From an uncultured Caryophanales bacterium (GTDB lineage: Bacteria; Bacillota_I; Bacilli_A; RF39; UBA660): 64,000 bases of DNA. The notes beneath the pieces are model-generated. The model had not been told where the DNA came from and searched no databases. It was given only the letters and a program-made list of their open reading frames with translations. Of this stretch, positions 9,010 through 17,069 are shown one piece after another (positions within the stretch are counted from its first letter, which is position 1; the number at the start of each line of letters is the position of its first letter). The position numbers and the translations under genes were made by a program. Where the stretch lies: the NCBI GenBank assembly GCA_947302515.1, contig CAMYVT010000004.1, forward strand, positions 1-64,000, read 5' to 3'.

Positions 9010-9392
9010 TGAAAGTAATAACAGTAAAACAACCATATGCTTCTCTAATCGCCGAAGGATATAAAGAATATGAGTTCCGTACTTGGAAATCATTATATCG
9101 AGGAGAATTATATATACATGCAGGATTAGGAATAGATAAAGAAGCAATGAAAAGATTCAAATATCTTAATTTAAATTATCCAAAAGGTGTAATAATAGCA
9201 AAATGTAATATGACGGATTGTTTATTAGTAGATAATATATTAAAGAAAGAATTAAAAGAAAAAGATGAAATAGTATATCAAGGAGCAATCAATCATAAAG
9301 GAAAAAATGAATATGCTTTTAAACTAGAAAATATAGAGAAAATAAAACCAATACCTGCTAAAGGTAAATTATCATTATGGGATTATAAATAA
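9009..9392 (+). CDS. ASCH-domain protein
   Basis: The 127-residue protein opens with MKVITVKQPYASLIAEGYK and continues with EFRTW and GELYIHAG, the classic signature of an ASCH/PUA-like beta-barrel domain. Such domains bind RNA or nucleic-acid bases and some members hydrolyse modified nucleosides. The start codon overlaps the upstream stop (TAATG), so it is the third gene of the 6687-9392 operon. The target is unknown. Confidence 0.85.
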   Translation: MKVITVKQPYASLIAEGYKEYEFRTWKSLYRGELYIHAGLGIDKEAMKRFKYLNLNYPKGVIIAKCNMTDCLLVDNILKKELKEKDEIVYQGAINHKGKNEYAFKLENIEKIKPIPAKGKLSLWDYK

Positions 9393-9426
9393 TTATGATA
9401 TAATATCCAGAAAAGGAGGTGTATCC

Positions 9427-10470
9427 ATGAAAAGAGTACTAGTTGGAATGAGTGGAGGAGTAGACTCTTCTGTTGCTGTAATTCTACTACAAAAACAAGG
9501 TTATGAAGTAGTAGGAGTAACATTTAAGTTTATAGAAAACTTTGATCCCTCTGATGCCATTAAAGTAGCTAAAAAACTAAATATAGAACATCATGTAGAA
9601 GACTATCACAAAGAGTTCAAAGAACTAGTAGTAGATAAATTCATGAATGATTATAAAAATGGATTAACACCTAATCCATGTGTAACATGTAATAAGATAT
9701 GTAAGTTTAAATTCTTATTCGATAACATGGAAAAATATAATTGTGATTATATCGCAACAGGTCATTATGCCATAATACAAGATAATAAATTATATAAAAG
9801 TAAAAATATCGAAAAAGACCAATCATACTTTTTATGTGAAATACCTAAGGATAAATTATCTAAAATAATATTCCCACTAGAAGGATTAGAAAAAGATAAG
9901 GTAAGAGAAATAGCAGATAAGAATAATTTATTAATAGCAAATAAAAAAGATTCATTTGATGTATGTTTTATAAATGATACATTTAGAAAATATATGAAAG
10001 AAAATACTAATGAAACACCTGGAGATGTAATTAATATTGAAACAAATGAAGTAATAGGTAAACATATAGGTCTTTCTAATTATACTATTGGTCAAAGAAG
10101 AGGACTAAATATAGGTGGTACTGAAGATAAAATGTATGTTGTTGGAAAAGATTTAAAAAAGAATATTTTATACATAGCAATAGGTACAACAACAGATTAT
10201 CTTATTAGTACATCATGTATATTAAATCAAGTAAATATTTTAACTGATAAAATATTTAATAAATGTAGCGCTAAATTTCGATATAGACAACAAGATATAC
10301 CAGTAGAACTAGAATATTTAGATAATAATGAAGTATTAGTAAAATATCCTCAAGGTGTAAAAAGTGTTACTCCAGGACAAGCATGTGTCTTTTATGATGG
10401 AGATGAATGCTTAGGAGGAGGAATAATAAAAGAAGTATTAAAAGATAATAAGAAATTATGGTACTTATAG
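9427..10470 (+). CDS. mnmA: tRNA-specific 2-thiouridylase MnmA
   Basis: The N-terminus holds the PP-loop GMSGGVDSS that binds ATP, then NPCVTCN with one active cysteine and FDVCFI with the second, and a C-terminal beta domain ending GGGIIKEV. At 347 residues it has normal MnmA length. The enzyme puts sulfur on U34 of tRNAs for Lys, Glu and Gln, using a sulfurtransferase partner not seen here. A strong AAGGAGGTG site precedes the start, with TATAAT at about 9399-9404. The next gene starts 9 nt after its stop. Confidence 0.95.
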   Translation: MKRVLVGMSGGVDSSVAVILLQKQGYEVVGVTFKFIENFDPSDAIKVAKKLNIEHHVEDYHKEFKELVVDKFMNDYKNGLTPNPCVTCNKICKFKFLFDNMEKYNCDYIATGHYAIIQDNKLYKSKNIEKDQSYFLCEIPKDKLSKIIFPLEGLEKDKVREIADKNNLLIANKKDSFDVCFINDTFRKYMKENTNETPGDVINIETNEVIGKHIGLSNYTIGQRRGLNIGGTEDKMYVVGKDLKKNILYIAIGTTTDYLISTSCILNQVNILTDKIFNKCSAKFRYRQQDIPVELEYLDNNEVLVKYPQGVKSVTPGQACVFYDGDECLGGGIIKEVLKDNKKLWYL

Positions 10471-10479
10471 GAGGTAATT

Positions 10480-11175
10480 ATGAATCAAGATAAAATTGGC
10501 AATTTTATAAAATCAATACGTCTAGAAAATAATTTAACCCAAAAAGAACTCGCAGATCGCTTAGGAGTAACATATCAAGCAGTATCTAAATGGGAAAATG
10601 GTAAGAATGTTCCAGATATAGGTATTATGAAACAAATAAGCGAAGAGTTTAATATTAATATAGATGAAATATTAAATGGTGAAAAACAAGTAAAAAAGAA
10701 AAAAGACTATAGTAAACTATATATCTTTGGATTAATAATACTATTGGTACTAATAGGTATTATTTATATATTAATAACTAATAAAAATGATGATTTTGAA
10801 TTTAAAACAATATCATCAAAATGTAATGATTTTAAAATTACTGGTAGTGCAGCATACAATAAAGATAGAACATCAATATATATTTCTAATATAGAATTTT
10901 GTGGGAAAGAAGATATAGAATCATATAAAACAATAGATTGCTATTTATATGAAAAAGAAAAAGATACTAAAACAAAAATTAGTTCTTGCAAGCAAAAAGA
11001 AAACATAACATTAGAAAACTTCCTAAAAGATACAAATATTCAAGTAGATAATTACTCTCATGCTTGTAAAAATTTAACATCATCATCACTATTCTTAGAA
11101 ATAAACGCAGTAAATAAAGATAATAAAACAATTACATATACAATACCAATAAAATTAAATGATAATTGTAAATAG
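10480..11175 (+). CDS. XRE-family regulator with membrane anchor
   Basis: Residues 1-65 form a Cro/C1-type helix-turn-helix (NLTQKELADRLGVTYQAVSK). A basic linker and one hydrophobic helix (about residues 80-101) follow, then an extracytoplasmic domain of about 125 residues with several cysteines. This DNA-binding-inside, sensor-outside layout is common in Bacillota, but the ligand and target genes are unknown. It lies 9 nt after mnmA with an AGGAGG site, so it is probably co-transcribed. The convergent small-peptide locus begins just after its stop. Confidence 0.8.
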   Translation: MNQDKIGNFIKSIRLENNLTQKELADRLGVTYQAVSKWENGKNVPDIGIMKQISEEFNINIDEILNGEKQVKKKKDYSKLYIFGLIILLVLIGIIYILITNKNDDFEFKTISSKCNDFKITGSAAYNKDRTSIYISNIEFCGKEDIESYKTIDCYLYEKEKDTKTKISSCKQKENITLENFLKDTNIQVDNYSHACKNLTSSSLFLEINAVNKDNKTITYTIPIKLNDNCK

Positions 11176-11177
11176 TA

Positions 11178-11206
11178 TTGAATAAACAATTATAATGTGA
11201 TATATA
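11178..11206 (+). promoter_or_regulatory. Promoter of opposing RNA, locus 1
   Basis: TTGAAT (11178-11183), a 17-nt spacer and TATATA (11201-11206) match the promoter of the second locus (TTGAAT-17-TATAAT at 40988-41016). Transcription should start near 11213, at AGGACATTTGG. A TATAAT at 11191-11196 is an alternative -10. Confidence 0.5.
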
Positions 11207-11212
11207 TAAATT

Positions 11213-11281
11213 AGGACATTTGGTAATCCAAATGCTTCCGTTTGTACGTAGCACTTGAGTCTTAGACTAAAGTGCTTTTTT
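11213..11281 (+). ncRNA. Putative antitoxin-like small RNA, locus 1
   Basis: A predicted RNA of about 70 nt with no credible ORF. It starts with a hairpin (CATTTGG, loop TAAT, CCAAATG, closed by GGA with TCC) and ends in an intrinsic terminator at 11250-11281. It is convergent with a 25-codon membrane-peptide ORF on the minus strand and would be complementary to the 3' end of that mRNA. The same layout recurs at 41023-41087. Function as a type I antitoxin RNA is inference. Confidence 0.45.
11250..11281 (+). terminator. Intrinsic terminator of the locus 1 small RNA
   Basis: AGCACTT and AAGTGCT enclose a second AGTC/GACT stem, with one mismatch, and six T residues follow. On the minus strand no T run follows, so the terminator works for the plus strand. 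Confidence 0.8.
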
Positions 11282-11282
11282 A

Positions 11283-11360
11283 TTATTTAAATAATAATCC
11301 AAAGATTACTATAAATAACAAAATGATTATTACAAAGAAATAAAAATCTTTATTCTTCAT
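11283..11360 (-). CDS. 25-residue single-helix membrane peptide, toxin-like (locus 1)
   Basis: A very short ORF with an ideal ribosome site (GGAGGTGA, 4 nt before ATG). The peptide begins MKNKDFYFF, continues as an uninterrupted run of Ile, Leu, Val and Phe, and ends GLLFK, so it is essentially one membrane helix, like Ibs or Fst type I toxins in size and composition (no sequence homology claimed). A TTTACA-17-TATTAT promoter lies upstream at 11436-11464. The ~65-nt leader contains GGGGGTTCT, also present in the leader of the second peptide (41095-41163). It is probably translated; toxicity is inference. Confidence 0.55.
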   Translation of the reverse strand: MKNKDFYFFVIIILLFIVIFGLLFK

Positions 11361-11435
11361 AAAATCACCTCCTCATAAGAACCCCCTAAAGAATCCCCCT
11401 GAGTGGAAGCACTCGAAAACCAAATGTCGAAAAGA

Positions 11436-11464
11436 ATAATAACAGATACTAAATTATTTGTAAA
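11436..11464 (-). promoter_or_regulatory. Promoter of the locus 1 peptide
   Basis: On the minus strand TTTACA (11459-11464), a 17-nt spacer and TATTAT (11436-11441) are each close to consensus. Transcription would start near 11429, at the repeat arm CGACATTTGG. Confidence 0.55.
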
Positions 11465-11569
11465 AATGCCAAAAAATATATTTGAATGAATAATAATATA
11501 GGTATTATTATTTTTATTACACCAAAATGAAGTTTTAGTATCTAGATATATGAGAAAAAAGCAAAAGTA

Positions 11570-11597
11570 ACATTCAACCAAAAGTTGAGTGTTTTTT
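11570..11597 (+). terminator. Intrinsic terminator with no clear upstream gene
   Basis: ACATTCAAC and GTTGAGTGT pair (one G-T) around a 5-nt loop, followed by seven T residues. No credible gene reads into it on the plus strand between 11282 and 11570; it may insulate the following lipoprotein gene. Confidence 0.65.
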
Positions 11598-11634
11598 TGT
11601 AATAATTAATATATAATAGAACTAGGTGATGAAA

Positions 11635-12336
11635 ATGAAAAAAATATTTAGTTTACTATTAATAGTAGTATTAGTACTAGCATTAACAGCATGTACAAAA
11701 ATTGATAAATCAAGTGATGCATATCAATTTAAGGAAGAATATGAATCATTAAATGGTCAAGATAATGGATATGGTGGTAAACACCGTACTATAGAAATAG
11801 CAGAAGATAATCCATTTATATATGCAAGTTCAGATGAAATAGCTAAATTAATGGATGATAAAGAGACTTTTGTAGTATACTTTGGTTTTGCTAAATGTCC
11901 ATGGTGTCGTTCTATGATAGAACAACTAATTAGAAGTGCAAAAGATAATAATATAGATAAAATATATTATGTAGATGTATTAGATATTAGAGATACTTAT
12001 CAAATAAATGATGAAGGAGAACCTGAAAAAACAAAAGAAGGTACTGAAGGATATAATTCATTAATTGAAAAGATGGGTAATGTTTTATCAGATTATACTT
12101 TAACAGATAAAGATGATAATAAAATAGAAGTAGGAGAAAAGAGAATTTATGCTCCTAATGTAGTAGTAGTTGTTAAAGGTGAAGCAGAAAAAATGGTAGA
12201 GGGAATTAGTGAAAAATTAGAAGATCCTTCATCTGAATTAACTGATGAAATGAAAGAAGAAAGTTATAATTCATTTAAATGTTTATGGGAATGTATTAAT
12301 GAAGGTGCAAATATTTGTAAGAAAAATGCATGCTAA
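11635..12336 (+). CDS. Thioredoxin-like lipoprotein
   Basis: The protein starts with a lipoprotein signal peptide ending in the lipobox LTAC (Cys about residue 20), a substrate for the LspA encoded at 47191. A thioredoxin-like segment contains the redox pair KCPWC near residue 90 after an FVVYFGFA strand. The C-terminal region has three further Cys residues (FKCLWEC and ICKK). It probably acts in thiol-disulfide exchange on the outer membrane face, but family membership is not certain. The ATG at 11635 is preferred because AGGTGA lies 5 nt upstream. The next gene follows by 9 nt. Confidence 0.75.
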   Translation: MKKIFSLLLIVVLVLALTACTKIDKSSDAYQFKEEYESLNGQDNGYGGKHRTIEIAEDNPFIYASSDEIAKLMDDKETFVVYFGFAKCPWCRSMIEQLIRSAKDNNIDKIYYVDVLDIRDTYQINDEGEPEKTKEGTEGYNSLIEKMGNVLSDYTLTDKDDNKIEVGEKRIYAPNVVVVVKGEAEKMVEGISEKLEDPSSELTDEMKEESYNSFKCLWECINEGANICKKNAC

Positions 12337-12345
12337 GGAGTTTCT

Positions 12346-12753
12346 ATGGATAAAAAAGAAGAAAAAAAATCTATTATATTAAAAATTAATTATATCTTTG
12401 TAGCCTTATCTTTTCTAATATATGGATATGCTTTAGTTATTACAACAATTGCTAATAATTATGATAAGAGTAAAGATTTAATAACTGGCAGTATTCTTAA
12501 ATCAAAGTACTGTGTATTTATTAATAGTATGGTTAATTATAAATTACTAATAGTTTTAATTGGAATAGTATTAATAGCATATATAGTTATGGCTATTGTT
12601 GCTGAAATAAAAAAAGAAAAGTGTATGAAAATATTATTTATAGGATTTGTTGTTTCAATAGTACTATGTTTAGCATCCTCAACAATAATATCTGAATGTA
12701 ATGTTGTAGATACAAAAGATAATAAAACTCCAAAAATCGAAATAGATAAATAA
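12346..12753 (+). CDS. Small membrane protein of unknown function
   Basis: The protein has 135 residues and three hydrophobic segments (about 13-33, 63-85 and 95-115) separated by charged loops. One cysteine is at SKYCVF and another in the C-terminal SECNV. It is co-transcribed with the thioredoxin-like lipoprotein and ends at a strong terminator, so it may assist that protein at the membrane, as DsbD-type partners do. That link is only positional; no DsbD or CcdA motif is visible. Confidence 0.7.
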   Translation: MDKKEEKKSIILKINYIFVALSFLIYGYALVITTIANNYDKSKDLITGSILKSKYCVFINSMVNYKLLIVLIGIVLIAYIVMAIVAEIKKEKCMKILFIGFVVSIVLCLASSTIISECNVVDTKDNKTPKIEIDK

Positions 12754-12779
12754 GAATATCATAAAGATATTCTTTTTTT
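12752..12779 (+). terminator. Intrinsic terminator
   Basis: AAGAATATC and GATATTCTT form a 9-bp stem with a 5-nt loop followed by seven T residues. Confidence 0.85.
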
Positions 12780-12823
12780 AAGATTAAAAATATTATATAA
12801 TATATATAGTTAGGAGAGATGAT

Positions 12824-14332
12824 ATGAAGAAAACAATGGTATTATGCATTTTAGATGGTTGTGGAATTGCTCCCCAAAATCCATATAATGCATTTGATAA
12901 TGCTGAAACACCAACATTAGATTATATTAAAGAAAACTATCCTCATACAATTATAGAAGCTTCTGGGCAACCAGTTGGTTTACCTAAAGGTCAAATGGGA
13001 ACAAGTGAAGTAGGTCATATGAATATAGGTGCTGGAAGAATTTGTTATCAATCACTTGAAATGATAAATAGAGCTATAGAAACAGGAGATTTCTATAAAA
13101 ATGAAAATATCCTTAAAGTAATGAATCATGTTAAGGAGAATAATTCTAAATTACATATTATGGGCTTAATAAGTGATGGAGGAATTCATTCTCATACATC
13201 TCATTTACTCGCAATAGTGGATATGTGTAAGCAAAATAATATTAAAGAAGTATATTTTCACTTATTTACAGATGGAAGAGATACAGGAGTTAAAACTGCT
13301 CAAGAATGGATTAAAAAATTAGAAGATAAAATTAATGAAACATCCTTAGGAACAATTACAACAATATCTGGAAGATACTATGCAATGGATCGTGATAATA
13401 ACTATGATAGATTAAAGATCGCCTATGACGCTATTTGCTATGGAATAGGGGAACATTATAATACAGTAAAAGAAGTATTTGATGATCAATATAGTAGAGA
13501 TATCACAGATGAGTTTATACTTCCTAGTATTATTAATGATGGAAAACTTGCTGATAACGATGGAATAATAGTATGGAATTATCGACCAGATAGATTAAGA
13601 GAAATGTTTACTGCTATAACAAATCCAACAGAATCACCAATGGAAACAACAACATATAATAATATTAAATTTGTTTCTATGATGCCAATTACTGAAACAG
13701 TAAAAGGATTAACTGCTTTTGAACATCAAGAAATAAATAATGGTTTAGGAGAATATATAGCATCTTTAGGAATGTCACAATTAAGAATAGCTGAAACAGA
13801 AAAATATGTTCATGTAACTCATTTCTTTGATGGAGATAAAGATATAGAATTACCAAATGAAAAGAAAATATTAATACCATCTCCTAAAGTAGCAACTTAT
13901 GATTTAAAACCAGAAATGAGTGCAGAAGAAATAACTGATAATCTATTAAATGAATTAAATAAAGATTATCTAGATTTAGTTATCTTAAACTACGCTAACG
14001 GAGATATGGTTGGACATACTGGAGTATATGAAGCAGCTGTAACAGCAGTAGAATTTATGGATAAATGTTTAAAAAGACTATATGACAAAATTGAAGAGAT
14101 TGGTGGTACTTTAATAGTAACAGCAGATCATGGAAACTGTGATGTTATGATGAATGAAGATGGTACGCCATGTACAACACATACAACTAATCCTGTACCA
14201 TTTATGGTAACAAGAAAAGGATTGACTTTAAAACAAACTGGAAAACTAGCTGATATTGCTCCAACAATACTTAATTTGATGGAATTACCAATACCAGTAG
14301 AAATTAGTGGTGATTCACTAATAGAGAAATAG
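12824..14332 (+). CDS. gpmI: 2,3-bisphosphoglycerate-independent phosphoglycerate mutase
   Basis: The 502-residue alkaline-phosphatase-superfamily enzyme has the nucleophile Ser61 in GQMGTSEVGHMNIGAGR, the metal-binding opening VLCILDGCG and the second metal site ADHGNCDVM. It interconverts 3- and 2-phosphoglycerate in glycolysis using two Mn ions. Length and motifs are normal for the family. An AGGAGAG site precedes the start, and the M48 protease gene follows 8 nt after the stop. Confidence 0.96.
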   Translation: MKKTMVLCILDGCGIAPQNPYNAFDNAETPTLDYIKENYPHTIIEASGQPVGLPKGQMGTSEVGHMNIGAGRICYQSLEMINRAIETGDFYKNENILKVMNHVKENNSKLHIMGLISDGGIHSHTSHLLAIVDMCKQNNIKEVYFHLFTDGRDTGVKTAQEWIKKLEDKINETSLGTITTISGRYYAMDRDNNYDRLKIAYDAICYGIGEHYNTVKEVFDDQYSRDITDEFILPSIINDGKLADNDGIIVWNYRPDRLREMFTAITNPTESPMETTTYNNIKFVSMMPITETVKGLTAFEHQEINNGLGEYIASLGMSQLRIAETEKYVHVTHFFDGDKDIELPNEKKILIPSPKVATYDLKPEMSAEEITDNLLNELNKDYLDLVILNYANGDMVGHTGVYEAAVTAVEFMDKCLKRLYDKIEEIGGTLIVTADHGNCDVMMNEDGTPCTTHTTNPVPFMVTRKGLTLKQTGKLADIAPTILNLMELPIPVEISGDSLIEK

Positions 14333-14340
14333 GAGGAAAA

Positions 14341-15930
14341 ATGAAAAGAGATTTATTAGGAATATCATTAGCAACTATAGGTGGTTTATATGTAATGTTA
14401 TCTGCTATTATTATCTTAGCTGCTATTTTAACAGGATTCCCTGTATTATATGCAATAATTATAAGTATTGTAATAATAGTAATACAATTCTTAATATCAC
14501 CATTTATTACAGATATTACAATGCGCTGGTTCTATAAAGCAAAATTTGATCATGAAATACCAGAGTATTTAAAAAACTTTATTAATGAAGTATGTCAAAA
14601 AGAAAATATGAAGACACCTCGTATAGGTTATATAGATGATGGAGCACCTAATGCTTTTACTTATGGTCATACTAAAAATGATGCTAGAATTGTAATAACA
14701 AGAGGTATATTTGAATTATTATCAGAAGAAGAAGTAAAATCTGTTGTTGGTCACGAATTGGGTCATGCAGTACATTATGATATGTTATTCATGACAGTAG
14801 CTCAATTAGTACCATTAATACTATATGCTATATATGAAATCTGTGTAAAAGACCGTAGTGATAATAGTAAAGGTGGAGGTCAATTAGTTGGATTAATAGC
14901 TTATATTTTATATGTTATTTCCAATTATGTAATCTTATGGTTATCAAGAACAAGAGAATACTATGCAGATAGTTTCTCTATAGAAGCAACAAGAAATCCT
15001 AATTCCCTAGCTAGTGCTTTAGTAAAAATAGGCTATGGATTAACTACAGCTGAAACTAAGAATAAAGCATTAGGAACTAATGCATTAGGTATATTTGATT
15101 CAAAGACATCAAAATCATTAGTAGTAACAAGTTATGATGATGGAGAAATATCTAAAGAAAATATTAAACAAGCAATGAAATGGGAAAAATGGAATTTATG
15201 GGCATATTGGTTTGAATTTAAATCAACACACCCATTAATTTCAAAAAGAATATTAGCTATATCAGATAGAAGTAAAGAATTTAATCAAGAACCATATATA
15301 GTATTTGATTTAGTTAAACCAGAATCATATGTAGATGATTTCTTAATAGAATTATTAATAAACTTTTTACCAACAATTTTTGCACTTATCGGTATTGGAT
15401 TCTTTATAGTATTTATGATACTTGAATTTGTTAAAGGATCAATGATTATAATTGCCATAACATTGTTAGTAGTTACATTATTCTCACTTATTAAATTTAA
15501 TAGAAGAAGACCAGATCATGATTATAAGCAAAGTAATGTAAGAGATTTATTAAGCGAAGTAAAAGTATCTGAAATAACTGCTATACCATGTGAAGTAGAA
15601 GGAGAAGTAATAGGTAGAGGAGATCCAGGTTATATCTTTAATGAAGATATGGTTATTAAAGATGATACAGGAATAATCTTCTTAGACTATAATCAACCAT
15701 TATTCATTATTAATAAAATATTTGCTTTATTCAAAAATGGAGAAATGGCAGGGAAAAAAGTAAAAGTTAAAGGATGGTATCGTAGAAGTCCTGTGCCATA
15801 CATAGAAATGAAGTCATATATTGTAGATGGTAAGGAAAAAACAATATATACATATATTTTATCTAAGATAGGTTATATTATTGCCTTAATACTAGAAGTA
15901 GCATTCATATTGATATCGCTATTTATATAA
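14341..15930 (+). CDS. M48-family (HtpX-like) membrane metalloprotease with extra C-terminal domain
   Basis: Two N-terminal hydrophobic helices (about residues 10-55) are followed by an M48 catalytic domain with zinc motif HELGH at 138-142 and the third ligand in SRTREYYADSFS. At 529 residues it is far longer than HtpX (about 290). The extra C-terminal half has two helices (about 340-385), a domain of about 120 residues with GEVIGRGDPGYIFNED, and a last helix. It probably takes part in membrane protein quality control; the C-terminal domain is unassigned. Translation likely continues from gpmI, 8 nt upstream. Confidence 0.85.
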   Translation: MKRDLLGISLATIGGLYVMLSAIIILAAILTGFPVLYAIIISIVIIVIQFLISPFITDITMRWFYKAKFDHEIPEYLKNFINEVCQKENMKTPRIGYIDDGAPNAFTYGHTKNDARIVITRGIFELLSEEEVKSVVGHELGHAVHYDMLFMTVAQLVPLILYAIYEICVKDRSDNSKGGGQLVGLIAYILYVISNYVILWLSRTREYYADSFSIEATRNPNSLASALVKIGYGLTTAETKNKALGTNALGIFDSKTSKSLVVTSYDDGEISKENIKQAMKWEKWNLWAYWFEFKSTHPLISKRILAISDRSKEFNQEPYIVFDLVKPESYVDDFLIELLINFLPTIFALIGIGFFIVFMILEFVKGSMIIIAITLLVVTLFSLIKFNRRRPDHDYKQSNVRDLLSEVKVSEITAIPCEVEGEVIGRGDPGYIFNEDMVIKDDTGIIFLDYNQPLFIINKIFALFKNGEMAGKKVKVKGWYRRSPVPYIEMKSYIVDGKEKTIYTYILSKIGYIIALILEVAFILISLFI

Positions 15931-15955
15931 AAGTAGACAAAAGTCTACTTTTTTT
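15931..15955 (+). terminator. Intrinsic terminator
   Basis: AAGTAGAC and GTCTACTT form an 8-bp stem with an AAAA loop and a seven-T tract, ending the gpmI-protease transcript. Confidence 0.85.
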
Positions 15956-15983
15956 ATAGTATAATAAACAAAGAGGTGAGTAT

Positions 15984-17012
15984 ATGATAGTATATCTAGA
16001 AAACATTAAAAATGCTAAAGAATTTAATAAATTATCAGATTTAGTAGGATGGGGTAAAAGAAAAGAAGAATCTATAAAATTAGCTCTTGATAAAACAATT
16101 TATTCAATATCTGCCTATGATTATGGAGAAATAGTTGGTTATGGAAGAATTGTGGGAGATGAAACTATGTTTCTATATATTCAAGATATTATGGTTTCAC
16201 CAGAATATCAAAATCAAAAAATAGGTACTCACATAATGGACAAATTAATAAAAAAAGTTGAAGAGTATAAAGAAAATTACCCAGATATAAGAGTATATGT
16301 TGGACCAGATTATGGTAAAGAAGATTTCTATCATAAATTTGGATTTAAAACTAGAAAAGAAGCTCATCTAGGAGAAGGAATGATATATTCTCCCGGACCA
16401 AAAGAATCAAAACTATATAATTGGGAAGAAGAAATCAATAACGATGAACTAGAAGAAATAATAGATATTTTAGATCATGATGGAGTAATAATATTTCCGA
16501 CTGATACAGTATATGGTCTAGCTTGTAATTGCTTTAGTGAAAAAGCAATTGAAAGAATATTTGAATTAAAAAATAGGCCAAGCTATAAACCAATAAGTGT
16601 ATTAACAGATTCTTATGAAAAAATTGCTTTAGTAGCAGATATAAGTGAAAAAGAAGAAGATTTAATAGATAAATATATGCCTGGAGCATTAACTATTGTT
16701 ATGGATAAGAAAGAAGATGTTCCTAATATTTTAACAGCATCTCTTCCAACAATAGGAGTTAGAATTCCAAATAATAATATCGCCTTAACACTCTTAGGTA
16801 ATTATAAATATCCATTAGCAGCAACTTCCGCAAATGAATCAGGTAGTAAAGATGGAATTGATGTTCAGGATTTCATAACATATTTCGATGGCAAAGTAGA
16901 TGCTATAATTGATGGAGGAAAAACAAAAATACAAGAAGCATCAACAATTATTAGAGTAGAAAACGATGAAATAAAAGTTATCAGAGAAGGAAGTATAAAA
17001 ATAGAAGAATAG
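15984..17012 (+). CDS. GNAT acetyltransferase fused to a Sua5/YrdC threonylcarbamoyl-AMP synthase domain
   Basis: Residues 1 to about 130 form a GNAT domain (IMVSPEYQNQKIGTHIM for acetyl-CoA binding and VYVGPDYGKEDFYHKFGF). Residues about 145-342 form a YrdC domain with the FPTDTVYGLAC signature, KNRPSYKPISVL and TSANESG. The YrdC part makes threonylcarbamoyl-AMP for t6A37 modification of ANN-decoding tRNAs. The fused GNAT half is unusual and its substrate is unknown; no stop or frameshift separates the halves. Whether this is the only t6A synthase of the cell cannot be told. Confidence 0.88.
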   Translation: MIVYLENIKNAKEFNKLSDLVGWGKRKEESIKLALDKTIYSISAYDYGEIVGYGRIVGDETMFLYIQDIMVSPEYQNQKIGTHIMDKLIKKVEEYKENYPDIRVYVGPDYGKEDFYHKFGFKTRKEAHLGEGMIYSPGPKESKLYNWEEEINNDELEEIIDILDHDGVIIFPTDTVYGLACNCFSEKAIERIFELKNRPSYKPISVLTDSYEKIALVADISEKEEDLIDKYMPGALTIVMDKKEDVPNILTASLPTIGVRIPNNNIALTLLGNYKYPLAATSANESGSKDGIDVQDFITYFDGKVDAIIDGGKTKIQEASTIIRVENDEIKVIREGSIKIEE

Positions 17013-17069
17013 TGTTTAAGAAACAGAATTATTGTGCTATAATGTATATGATTATAGTAGGTGATAAAG

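Larger units (their letters stand above)
11215..11428. repeat. Inverted repeat bracketing the peptide ORF, locus 1
   Basis: GACATTTGG (11215-11223) and TGCTTCC (11233-11239) recur inverted as CCAAATGTC (11420-11428) and GGAAGCA (11405-11411). The peptide mRNA would therefore carry GACATTTGG...TGCTTCC in its 5' leader and the complement near its 3' end if it reads through the convergent terminator. Confidence 0.7.

Noticed and set aside
8714..9160. A 148-codon minus-strand ORF.
   Set aside because: It lies opposite the HExxH and ASCH genes, both with strong motifs and start sites; its composition is that of a shadow frame.
11430..11570. Short plus-strand ORFs (7 and 13 codons) before the orphan terminator.
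   Set aside because: Neither has a ribosome site nor a convincing promoter; the region is better explained by the minus-strand promoter of locus 1.
11357..11581. A 74-codon minus-strand ORF over the leader of the locus 1 peptide.
   Set aside because: It has no ribosome site and odd composition, and it overlaps the promoter and inverted repeat of the short peptide gene, which has an ideal ribosome site.
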